A DNA stretch of 64,000 nt from Bacteroidaceae bacterium (GTDB lineage: Bacteria; Bacteroidota; Bacteroidia; Bacteroidales; Bacteroidaceae). Position numbers and translations under genes: made by a program. The DNA is taken from positions 38,846 to 102,845 of the forward strand of contig JAGCPD010000001.1 of assembly GCA_017645305.1 (NCBI GenBank), in the 5' to 3' direction. Each line of letters begins with the position of its first letter. Within the stretch, counting starts at the first letter, position 1. Below the pieces are notes generated by a model. That model was not told where the DNA came from, did no database searches, and was given only the letters and a program-made list of their open reading frames with translations. Below are positions 57,505-64,000 of this stretch, in pieces.

Positions 57505-59274
57505 CTACTTGAACTCTTCTGGCATCTGGGTGTCTATGCCGTCACGGCGGGCATAGATGTGGGGCGACATAATTTCAACGCCCTCCTCGAAGAAGCGCTT
57601 CAGCAAGTTGGCATGAAGGGCTGAATAAACAGCAGGAAGCTTCACGGCATCTTCTGTGTAGGCGTTAATTTCGTATTCCACATAGAAGTCGTTAAGGGCT
57701 GTAATCATCATAAAGGGCTGGGGCTTGTGCTTGATGCCGGGGGTGGCAAGTGCGGCACTCTCCATGATATCCTTGATTTTCTGCCAGGGCACGTCATAGC
57801 CTATAGTGACTTTTGTGTGTACAATGATACCGTAGTTGCGTGCTGCCACGGTAAAGTTGCTTGTCTGCGACCCCATCAGGTTTGAATTCTGGATGGTGAC
57901 AACTTCGTTCTTGCGGGTACGGATGCGGGTTACGAAGATGGTCTTCTCAATAACTTCTCCCACCGTATCGCCTACCTTGATGTAGTCACCGATGTGGAAG
58001 GGACGCATGTAGGTCATCACCAGACCAGCCATAAGGTTGCCGATGATGGCGGTAGAACCAAGTGAAACGATGATGCCAAGGAAGACAGAGACACCCTGAA
58101 ACACCTGTGAATCGCTGCTGGGCAGCAAAGGCCATATCATTACAATCATCAGCGAGAGAAGCAATGCACGCAGGATGTAGTAGGAGGGTTTTGCCCAGTC
58201 GGGATAGAAACCGCTAATCTTCAGGTTTCCAGATTCTATTTCTCCGGCGAAATAGTGGATGAGACGCAGCAGATAGTGGAAGCAGAACCAGATGACGATA
58301 ATCTGGAAGAGTTTGGGGATGTAGTTGACGACGGAGAGCAGGATGTCCTTGAAGGGGTTCCAGATGTAGCCCAGAATGGTAAATGTCACGGTCTCCGTCT
58401 CTGGAAAAATAGAGAACAATAAGGGGATGGAGACAAACAACTGGAACAGGATGAGCAGATAGCGCAGGACTTTGTATAGCGTCATGACGATGATACCCTG
58501 CCTGTGAACGTTGAGGAACTCGTAGTCCTTGAGGATGATGGGACTCAGACGGCGTACTACATGGTGCATGAAGGGCTTCTTCCAGTGGAGGAAGAGACGG
58601 TTGGTAAGGATGAGAAGGAAAATCTGGACGACGATGATGATGCTGGCAAACAGCAAGCCCCACAGCTTGCGGCGCAGTCCGTACTCATCGTGAATCTCCA
58701 TCACCTTAGCCTGAATAATCTTTGTGTAGTCCGCAGCCAGTTCGGCACGGGGCTTGTCTGCCCAGATGCCGTCTATGTCGCTTATGCTCAGGACAACTTC
58801 ATTGCCTGCCATTATGTCGGACGTATAGTCGCCTTCAAAGACAAAGAGCGAGTCAGCTCGCAGGGTCAGGCGATGGCCCAAATCGTCAATCTTCTCTGCA
58901 GCTGTCTTCACACGCAACTCGGGAGTGATGCCACCCCTTCGGGCATAGAGGCGAAGCAATGTGTCACCGTTCACTACAAGGGGGGCGCCGGGTGTGAGTG
59001 TACGGAGCGAGTCGATAATATGCTTACGGTTTGCCTGCGTGATGGAGTCCATCCTTACTTTGTTGCCAGTACGCTCCAGTTCCTTTTGGAGCATGATGTT
59101 CTGCATGTTCACATACTCAAGCTGGTTGCTGAGATCCTGAAGCTGGCTGTTGAGCTCGTTGACAAGGGAGTCTTGCACCTTGCTGGCAGTGTCGCTGGGA
59201 GCCTGTGCCGAAAGGCTGGCGGAAGCAATCAAAAGAAGGATGGCAGGTAAGCCGTATCGTAGGAATCTATTCAT
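57505..59274 (-). CDS. MscS-family mechanosensitive channel
   Basis: 589 residues from ATG 59274, which begins a clean signal peptide (LLLIASASLSAQ); an ATG at 59292 would add six residues and overlap the previous gene by 26 bp instead of 8. A periplasmic coiled-coil domain covers about 25-190. Membrane helices occur between about 195 and 410. The MscS pore/beta domain includes LGIIVSLGSTAIIGNLMAGLVMTYMRPFHIGDYIKVGDTVGEVIEKTIFVTRIRT and NSNLMGSQTSNFT. It releases solutes on osmotic down-shock. Confidence 0.9.
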   Translation of the reverse strand: MNRFLRYGLPAILLLIASASLSAQAPSDTASKVQDSLVNELNSQLQDLSNQLEYVNMQNIMLQKELERTGNKVRMDSITQANRKHIIDSLRTLTPGAPLVVNGDTLLRLYARRGGITPELRVKTAAEKIDDLGHRLTLRADSLFVFEGDYTSDIMAGNEVVLSISDIDGIWADKPRAELAADYTKIIQAKVMEIHDEYGLRRKLWGLLFASIIIVVQIFLLILTNRLFLHWKKPFMHHVVRRLSPIILKDYEFLNVHRQGIIVMTLYKVLRYLLILFQLFVSIPLLFSIFPETETVTFTILGYIWNPFKDILLSVVNYIPKLFQIIVIWFCFHYLLRLIHYFAGEIESGNLKISGFYPDWAKPSYYILRALLLSLMIVMIWPLLPSSDSQVFQGVSVFLGIIVSLGSTAIIGNLMAGLVMTYMRPFHIGDYIKVGDTVGEVIEKTIFVTRIRTRKNEVVTIQNSNLMGSQTSNFTVAARNYGIIVHTKVTIGYDVPWQKIKDIMESAALATPGIKHKPQPFMMITALNDFYVEYEINAYTEDAVKLPAVYSALHANLLKRFFEEGVEIMSPHIYARRDGIDTQMPEEFK

Positions 59275-60751
59275 GGTTGTGACTTTTTTCATTTTCAGTT
59301 TGTTGGCTCTCGTTGCCGAAACGGTCTAAGGCGGTGACGGTAAAGTGCAGCCCTAACAGTGTGGAAGTGAGTAGATTGTAGGAGTACTCGCACACTGGGG
59401 TTACCGTAACGATGTTGGCAGGGTTTGAAGTATCGACAGGCTGCTGCTTGCTGGCATAGACTACATACCGGCAATCCTTGACGGGTTCCCATTTCAGACA
59501 ACCTGTGGTAGGACCTGTCCGTTCTTTCCTGACTTTAGGCGCTGCGGGCGGTGTGCTGCTTTCCCAGGTCATGGGCGGCAGCAGGGCAGGGTAGGGGTAA
59601 TAGGCGGTCTTGACATAATCATAAAGCCCCTTGGTGTTCTCCGTCAGGAACTGGCTGCGGAAGTATGCCTGTCCCTGCAATCCCTGTTCACGCAGGTAGC
59701 AGAGCTCGCGCTGTATGACTCCTAAATTCCAATCCTTCTCGCGTGGTGACAGGAAGTATATTCCCAAACCGGGAACTATGGTACGGCCGTAGCTGTTCTC
59801 CTGCCAGTCGGCGGCAAAGGGATAGAAATGGTCGCCCTGGAAGTACATCATGGGGCAGAGCATATCCATGATGCCGTCTCGCAGCCATCCTTGTGCATCC
59901 TGATAGACGGCAGAGTAGGCATTCCAGCCACGGGCAGAGAAGCGGCGCATATCCTTAAACTTACCCACGGGCGAACAGCTGAGTCTGACCCACGGTTTTA
60001 GGGTTTTTATGGCTTTGTGTGCCTTACTGACCATACGGGTGATGTTGTTGCGCCTCCAATCGCCTTTCTTCCCGTTCTTTCCATATTTCTTAAAGGTGGC
60101 TCCATCGGGGAAGCCCTCGGCATTCTCGGGATATCGGATATAATCGAAGTGGATGCCGTCAACATCGTAACGGCTCACAATTTCCTTGCAGATGTTTACA
60201 AGATAATCGTCTGATCCGGGCAGTCCCGGATCCAGGTAATACATATCATTGTGTTTCTTCAGCAGTTCCGGGTGTGTCTTCAGCAGACTCTTGGAGCCCA
60301 TCTTGGCAGCATCCTTGATTTTAAAGCATGGCACCGTTACCACCCAGGCGTGCAGTTCCATGCCTCGGCGGTGTGTCTCTTCTATAGCGAAGGCCAGCGG
60401 GTCGTAGCCAGGGTCTTTATCAAACTGACCCGTGAGGCAGACATCCCAAGGCTCTATTTTGCTGGGGTAGATGACAGCGCCTCTGATGCGCGTTTGCATT
60501 AATACGGTATTTATCTTGGCGGCCTTTAGTTGGTCCAGTATCCGGCACAGTTCCTGTTTTTGCTGTTCGCGCTTAGCGGCAGATGTGGCTTTTGTCTTTG
60601 GCCAGTCCAATCCGCTCAGGGTAGTAAGCCATACAGCCCGTACCTCGTATTTCGGGGATGGCTTAGCTGGTGAGAACAATTCCTGGGCTATAGAAAAATG
60701 TGCCATTACAAGCAGAATGGCTGTAAGGAATGGACGAATATATTGTTTCAT
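59267..60751 (-). CDS. GHL10/DUF187-type glycoside hydrolase with C-terminal FnIII-like domain
   Basis: 494 residues. Signal peptide to about residue 22. The catalytic TIM barrel shows EVRAVWLTTLSGLDWPKTK, LMQTRIRGAVIYPSKIEPWDVCLTGQ, HAWVVTVPCFK and YDVDGIHFDYIRYPENAEGFPDGATFKKYG, the family-10-like DUF187 motifs. A fibronectin-III-like tail follows (TGCLKWEPVKDCRYVVYASK). Homologues act on peptidoglycan or other envelope glycans. The start codon lies immediately after the predicted -7 element (60756-60763), so the mRNA may be leaderless. Confidence 0.85.
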   Translation of the reverse strand: MKQYIRPFLTAILLVMAHFSIAQELFSPAKPSPKYEVRAVWLTTLSGLDWPKTKATSAAKREQQKQELCRILDQLKAAKINTVLMQTRIRGAVIYPSKIEPWDVCLTGQFDKDPGYDPLAFAIEETHRRGMELHAWVVTVPCFKIKDAAKMGSKSLLKTHPELLKKHNDMYYLDPGLPGSDDYLVNICKEIVSRYDVDGIHFDYIRYPENAEGFPDGATFKKYGKNGKKGDWRRNNITRMVSKAHKAIKTLKPWVRLSCSPVGKFKDMRRFSARGWNAYSAVYQDAQGWLRDGIMDMLCPMMYFQGDHFYPFAADWQENSYGRTIVPGLGIYFLSPREKDWNLGVIQRELCYLREQGLQGQAYFRSQFLTENTKGLYDYVKTAYYPYPALLPPMTWESSTPPAAPKVRKERTGPTTGCLKWEPVKDCRYVVYASKQQPVDTSNPANIVTVTPVCEYSYNLLTSTLLGLHFTVTALDRFGNESQQTENEKSHNHE

Positions 60752-60755
60752 GGCA

Positions 60756-60787
60756 CAAAGTTACAATTATGCGAGCGATTCTCCAAA
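60756..60787 (-). promoter_or_regulatory. Promoter of the GHL10 gene, twin of the rnpB promoter
   Basis: On the minus strand TTTG, 20 bp, TAACTTTG. It matches the rnpB promoter at all but about four of 30 positions, including the spacer. Confidence 0.8.
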
Positions 60788-60846
60788 TAAAAACTGAACT
60801 TTACTTTCAAAAGACCAGTGTTTCTATTGATTTAAATTTGATATTT

Positions 60847-61836
60847 ATGAAAGAAAAAGTTCAAAAATCGGGAAAGGGATTCCTCGTATTCCTTAACAGC
60901 GAGATAGAGCGGCAGCGGCAGAACGGACATATCAGCGTAGCTAATAACTATGCCAGTGCAGCCCGCAGTTTCTCACGCTTTCTGAAGACAAGGAAAAAGG
61001 CCGACGCGTCCTTCAGGAAGATGACCTCCCTGCTGGTGTCGGATTATGAGGCTTGGCTACAGACCTGTGGCCTTTGCCGGAACACTACTTCGTTCTATAT
61101 TCGTGCTTTGCAGTCCGTCTATCACAAGGCAGTGCGCCAAGGACTTACGGAAGACCGCCGGCCGTTCTGCGGAACTTATCGTGGTGTGGCAAGAACAACA
61201 AAGCGTGCTATCAATGCTTCTGAGGTCTGCCTTTTAAGCACACTCGACATACGCAGTGCGCTGTTATCTACAGGCGATTACGAGAATGGCAAGCGTTTGG
61301 ACAATATGCAGTACCAGCTTGAATTTGCCCGCGATATCTTCATCTTCTGCTTCTGTGCCCGCGGACTGACCTTTGTCGATTTGGCACACATGCGTAAATC
61401 GGACATCACAGGTGGCCAGTTGGTTTATGTGCGCCGTAAAACCAGGCAGCGCATAGAGGTGCAGGTGGAACCGATGATGCAGGCTGTCATCGACCGCTAT
61501 CCTTCAGATTCAGATTATCTGCTGCCTATTCTGACAAAGACAGACAACATGGAGGCAGTCTATCAGCAGTATCGCTATGCTTTAGGACGTTATAATGCCA
61601 GTCTCGGCACGTTAGGAATGATGCTTGGCGGAGTGAAACTTACATCATACGTCAGCCGTCATTCATGGGCATCTGTAGCACGTCAGCAGCACGTACCCTT
61701 GTCAGTTATCAGCCAGTCTATGGGTCACGACTCTGAGCGGACTACGGAGATTTATTTGAAGTCACTTGAATGCAATGTCATCAATAAGACCAATCATGAC
61801 TTGTTAAACAACGTATTCCGAAATGCAGATAAATAA
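60847..61836 (+). CDS. Tyrosine recombinase, probable promoter invertase
   Basis: 329 residues from ATG 60847; an upstream frame to 60730 overlaps the divergent promoter and is rejected. The SAM-like core-binding domain covers about 10-105 (YASAARSFSRFLKTR, SDYEAWLQTCGLCRNTTSFYIRAL). The catalytic domain has Arg172 (CARGLTFVDLAHM), Lys198, Arg271 (YVSRHSW, Tyr at the usual first His), His294 (MGHDSE) and nucleophile Tyr303. The size and motifs are those of Bacteroidales tyrosine recombinases that flip surface-structure promoters. The adjacent 18-bp inverted repeats and upxY-like gene point to that role. Confidence 0.88.
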   Translation: MKEKVQKSGKGFLVFLNSEIERQRQNGHISVANNYASAARSFSRFLKTRKKADASFRKMTSLLVSDYEAWLQTCGLCRNTTSFYIRALQSVYHKAVRQGLTEDRRPFCGTYRGVARTTKRAINASEVCLLSTLDIRSALLSTGDYENGKRLDNMQYQLEFARDIFIFCFCARGLTFVDLAHMRKSDITGGQLVYVRRKTRQRIEVQVEPMMQAVIDRYPSDSDYLLPILTKTDNMEAVYQQYRYALGRYNASLGTLGMMLGGVKLTSYVSRHSWASVARQQHVPLSVISQSMGHDSERTTEIYLKSLECNVINKTNHDLLNNVFRNADK

Positions 61837-61845
61837 AAATGGTTT

Positions 61846-61882
61846 AACTCCCCTTGTAACTCCCCCTTTAACTTCTGAAATT
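61846..61882. repeat. Partial G-rich dispersed repeat after the recombinase gene
   Basis: AACTCCCCTTGTAACTCCCC followed by CTTTAACTT; matches the right half of the dispersed repeat in minus orientation. Confidence 0.5.
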
Positions 61883-61918
61883 CCAGTTAAATGGTAAAAA
61901 AAAGAGAAACAGGAAAAT

Positions 61919-61936
61919 CTGCCTCTCTTGCGAAGA
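61919..61936 (+). repeat. Inverted repeat, left arm of the putative invertible promoter
   Basis: CTGCCTCTCTTGCGAAGA, the exact reverse complement of 62163-62180. The arms are 226 bp apart. Confidence 0.9.
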
Positions 61937-61956
61937 GATGTTGTAAACATCTGGTG

Positions 61957-61964
61957 CAAAGGTA
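61957..61964 (-). promoter_or_regulatory. Outward-facing -7 element near the left arm
   Basis: TACCTTTG on the minus strand; no good -33 box. Inversion would point it at the upxY-like gene. Confidence 0.4.
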
Positions 61965-62069
61965 AGAATAATTTTTGGTTCAAGGAATAAAAACATAAAA
62001 AAAATAAAAAAAAAGCGAAGTTCGTGGTTTTGTTAAATAGTCTGATTCAAAAATGCGAAGGTAAATATT

Positions 62070-62103
62070 TTTGATTTTAAAAAATCTGAAATAATTACCT
62101 TTG
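62070..62103 (+). promoter_or_regulatory. Promoter of the upxY-like gene, inside the invertible segment
   Basis: TTTG (62070-62073), 22 bp, TACCTTTG (62096-62103), pointing to the upxY-like gene in the orientation given. Confidence 0.65.
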
Positions 62104-62153
62104 CATATATCGAATTCTTTAAATCTTGCTGTTTCTCAGATGGTTGATGAAAG

Positions 62154-62189
62154 TACTGCCTTTCTTCGCAAGAGAGGCAGTATTTTTTT
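62154..62189 (+). terminator. Leader terminator hairpin before the upxY-like gene
   Basis: A 13-bp stem TACTGCCTTTCTT / AAGAGAGGCAGTA with loop CGC and one wobble pair, followed by T7. It lies between the promoter and the gene, so readthrough is needed for expression. Confidence 0.85.
62163..62180 (-). repeat. Inverted repeat, right arm of the putative invertible promoter
   Basis: The plus strand reads TCTTCGCAAGAGAGGCAG. It forms the loop and 3' half of the terminator hairpin. Confidence 0.9.
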
Positions 62190-62230
62190 GCGTCGTCAGA
62201 CGCTTATAATATATATAAGGTAGTCTTTGC

Positions 62231-62881
62231 ATGTCGCTTCAAAATAAGTACATAGAAGACGAAAGCATTGAACGGGAGTCCCGTTTTCATCTGCATCCAT
62301 TGATGCGGAGACCCCAAGAAATAGCCTTTTCCCAAGTCCGCTGGTATCCTATGCGGATTTTTCATTCCAGTATCAAACGACAGAAAGAACTGAACGACCT
62401 ACTTATTCAAGAAGCATCAGTAGAGCGGACATATATTCCCCAAAGTCTGGTTGATGTCGAGGAAAAAACATACATTCCTGCGCTTGTCAACTATATTTTT
62501 ATACGCACGTCCCTAAAGGATTTAAGACAAATCAAGGCAGCCAAATCTAAATATGATTATCTTCGCTATGTCATGAATAATGGCTGTGACGAAGACTACA
62601 ACCCAATTTCAGAGATTGCTTACGTGCCTAATAAGCAGATGGAGGATTTCATGCGGGTCATAGACAGTGGCAATGAACAGGTTGTTATGCTTGAGAATCT
62701 TGGTTTTGCCTGTAAGCCGGGAGAGAAAGTCAAAATAACAAAAGGTTTATTTGAAGGTGTTGAGGGAACGCTCAAAAGCATCAAGAAACACCTTTGCGTG
62801 GTCATTCCCATCAAAAATGTCATGGCCGTTGCCATCACAAATGTGCCAAGAAAATATATACAGAAGGTAGAAACAGAATAA
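62231..62881 (+). CDS. UpxY-type NusG-like transcription antiterminator
   Basis: 216 residues. The NGN-like domain includes QVRWYPMRIFHSSIKRQKEL and LVNYIFIRTSLKDL. The KOW region at about 165-205 is KPGEKVKITKGLFEGVEGTLKSIKKHLCVVIPI. UpxY proteins head Bacteroides capsule operons and let RNA polymerase pass early terminators in their own operon only. Here the gene is preceded by a strong terminator hairpin in the leader and followed 22 bp later by a surface-sugar gene, matching that arrangement. Confidence 0.9.
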   Translation: MSLQNKYIEDESIERESRFHLHPLMRRPQEIAFSQVRWYPMRIFHSSIKRQKELNDLLIQEASVERTYIPQSLVDVEEKTYIPALVNYIFIRTSLKDLRQIKAAKSKYDYLRYVMNNGCDEDYNPISEIAYVPNKQMEDFMRVIDSGNEQVVMLENLGFACKPGEKVKITKGLFEGVEGTLKSIKKHLCVVIPIKNVMAVAITNVPRKYIQKVETE

Positions 62882-62903
62882 ACGCAAATTATTTGTACCA
62901 TAT

Positions 62904-64000
62904 ATGAAACAATTCAAAAACAACGGTAAATTAAAATTACTCATCATAGTAGGCACACGGCCAGAGATTATCCGTCTGGCAGCAGTGATAAACAAGTGCA
63001 GACAGTATTTCGACTGCCTGCTTGCCCATACGGGTCAGAACTACGACTACAACCTGAACGGTGTGTTCTTCAAGGACCTGAAATTGGAAGACCCCGACGT
63101 GTATATGGAAGCTGTTGGCAATGACCTGGGCGAGACCATGGGTAACATCATAGCCAAGAGCTACCAGCTGATGGTGGAGGTGAAGCCCGATGCCGTTCTG
63201 GTACTGGGTGACACCAACAGCTGCCTGTCAGTAATCGGTGCCAAGCGCCTTCATATTCCCATCTTCCACATGGAGGCAGGCAACCGCTGCAAGGACGAGT
63301 GTCTGCCCGAGGAGACCAACCGCCGCATTGTGGATATCATCAGTGATGTGAACATGGCATACAGTGAGCATGCAAGACGTTACTTGGCAGACACGGGTCT
63401 GCCCAAGGAGCGCACCTACGTTACCGGCTCACCCATGGCAGAGGTGCTGCACAACAATCTTGCAGAGATTGAAGCAAGCGACATCCACAAGCGTCTTGGT
63501 TTAAAGAAGGGTAAATATATTCTGCTCTCTGCTCACAGAGAAGAGAATATTGACACCGAGAAGAATTTCCTGTCATTGTTCAATGCCATTAACAAGATGG
63601 CCGAGAAGTATGACATGCCCATCCTCTACAGCTGCCACCCCAGAAGCAGGAAACGTCTGGAGCAAAGCGGCTTCCAGCTGGATAAGAGAGTCATTCAGCA
63701 CGAGCCTTTGGGATTCCACGACTACAACTGCCTCCAGATGAATGCCTTTGCCGTGGTATCAGATTCCGGCACATTGCCTGAGGAAAGCAGTTTCTTTACC
63801 AGTGTTGGACATCCGTTCCCTGCCGTGTGCATCCGCACCAGCACTGAGCGCCCCGAAGCCTTGGACAAGGGCTGCTTTGTTCTCAGCGGCATAGATACCA
63901 AAGGCCTCCTCCAGAGTGTGGATGTGGCAGTAGAACTGATTAAGGACGGCAACCACGGCATCCCCGTGCCCGATTACGTGGATGAAAACGTCTCTACCAA
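62904..64000 (+). CDS. wecB: Non-hydrolysing UDP-HexNAc 2-epimerase (3' end off the window)
   Basis: 365 codons are visible from ATG 62904 with no stop. Motifs are LIIVGTRPEIIRLAAVI, HTGQNYDYNLNGVFF, VLGDTNSCLSVIGAKRLHIPIFHMEAGNR, LPEETNRRIVDIISDVN, LLSAHREENID and VVSDSGTLPEESSFF. The EAGNRCKDECLPEETNR segment resembles the WbjD/FnlC/CapG subgroup that completes UDP-L-FucNAc synthesis as well as WecB, so the sugar made may be either. It is the first biosynthetic gene after the antiterminator. Confidence 0.85.
   Translation, partial: MKQFKNNGKLKLLIIVGTRPEIIRLAAVINKCRQYFDCLLAHTGQNYDYNLNGVFFKDLKLEDPDVYMEAVGNDLGETMGNIIAKSYQLMVEVKPDAVLVLGDTNSCLSVIGAKRLHIPIFHMEAGNRCKDECLPEETNRRIVDIISDVNMAYSEHARRYLADTGLPKERTYVTGSPMAEVLHNNLAEIEASDIHKRLGLKKGKYILLSAHREENIDTEKNFLSLFNAINKMAEKYDMPILYSCHPRSRKRLEQSGFQLDKRVIQHEPLGFHDYNCLQMNAFAVVSDSGTLPEESSFFTSVGHPFPAVCIRTSTERPEALDKGCFVLSGIDTKGLLQSVDVAVELIKDGNHGIPVPDYVDENVST

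Larger units (their letters stand above)
61837..62230. other. Regulatory region with invertible segment and upxY leader
   Basis: About 390 bases with no gene. In order: a partial G-rich dispersed repeat (61846-61882), inverted repeat left (61919-61936), an outward minus-strand TACCTTTG (61957-61964), A/T-rich DNA, the plus promoter (62070-62103), a leader, inverted repeat right within a terminator hairpin (62154-62189), and a short second leader to the upxY-like ATG. Confidence 0.8.

Noticed and set aside
60730..60846. Upstream extension of the recombinase frame
   Set aside because: It overlaps the divergent promoter and adds non-homologous residues; ATG 60847 begins the normal core-binding domain.
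60847..61836. Recombinase as integrase of an integrative element
   Set aside because: No attachment-site duplication, tRNA or mobile-element genes nearby; the inverted repeats and upxY-like gene fit a local invertase better.

Overview
The window reads as chromosome of a Bacteroidales bacterium, most likely a Prevotella-type organism. The evidence is: promoters of the form TTTG-N19-22-TAnnTTTG in front of many genes; type IX secretion parts (a plug protein and a C-terminal sorting domain on a secreted nuclease-like protein); families typical of the order (UpxY antiterminator, Wzi capsule assembly protein, DUF1460 amidase, T9SS plug, archaeal-type ProRS); and a tmRNA with no encoded CCA. No ribosomal RNA, tRNA, transposase or CRISPR array was seen.

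Layout. 1-12.6 kb: mixed metabolism on the minus strand (nitroreductase fused to a TonB-C-like domain, NapH-like Fe-S protein, HerA-like ATPase, two secreted endonuclease/exonuclease/phosphatase-fold proteins, AICAR transformylase, MBOAT acyltransferase plus SGNH partner). A plus-strand ECF sigma/anti-sigma pair interrupts this, and 3.1-5.85 kb is littered with gene remnants and short dispersed repeats. 12.6-13.0 kb: tmRNA. 13.2-33.7 kb: one large exopolysaccharide locus made of two convergent operons. The plus operon holds the SLBB export protein, Wzz-like protein, EpsG-type polymerase, two glycosyltransferases and a GH26 hydrolase. The minus operon holds Wzc-type kinase, Wzi, lipoprotein, WecA-glycosyltransferase fusion, flippase, cytidylyltransferase-oxidoreductase fusion, SDR and LicD-like transferase. 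A degenerate sugar transferase diverges from it. 33.7-37.1 kb: coiled-coil protein, ZapA, RNase Y and a HAD hydrolase. 37.2 kb: orphan Wza-like lipoprotein. 38.2-39.9 kb: YihY/BrkB protein and RNase P RNA. 40.2-44.8 kb: DegP, then a compact operon combining a secreted protein, HPr-kinase-like ATPase, S26-like peptidase, PqqD-like protein and TRIC channel. 44.8-53.8 kb: T9SS plug, DUF1460 amidase, two convergent MFS transporters, ProRS, OmpA-like lipoprotein, MtgA, AAA ATPase. 53.9-60.8 kb: pyruvate:ferredoxin oxidoreductase, MscS channel, GHL10 glycosidase.

The right end (60.8-64 kb) is the most striking. A tyrosine recombinase is followed by a 226-bp segment bounded by perfect 18-bp inverted repeats. 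That segment carries the promoter for a NusG-like UpxY antiterminator, and the distal repeat doubles as one side of a terminator hairpin in the upxY leader. After it comes a UDP-HexNAc 2-epimerase, the first gene of a surface-polysaccharide locus that runs off the window. This looks like a complete phase-variation switch.

Other candidate novelties are the HPrK/S26/PqqD operon with a possible micro-ORF, a CDP-alditol/LicD decoration module with a fused two-domain enzyme, a ten-G tract near the 5' end of a glycosyltransferase gene, and dispersed intergenic repeats that also lie in frame inside several proteins. All calls come from reading the sequence and remembered family motifs; no searches were run.
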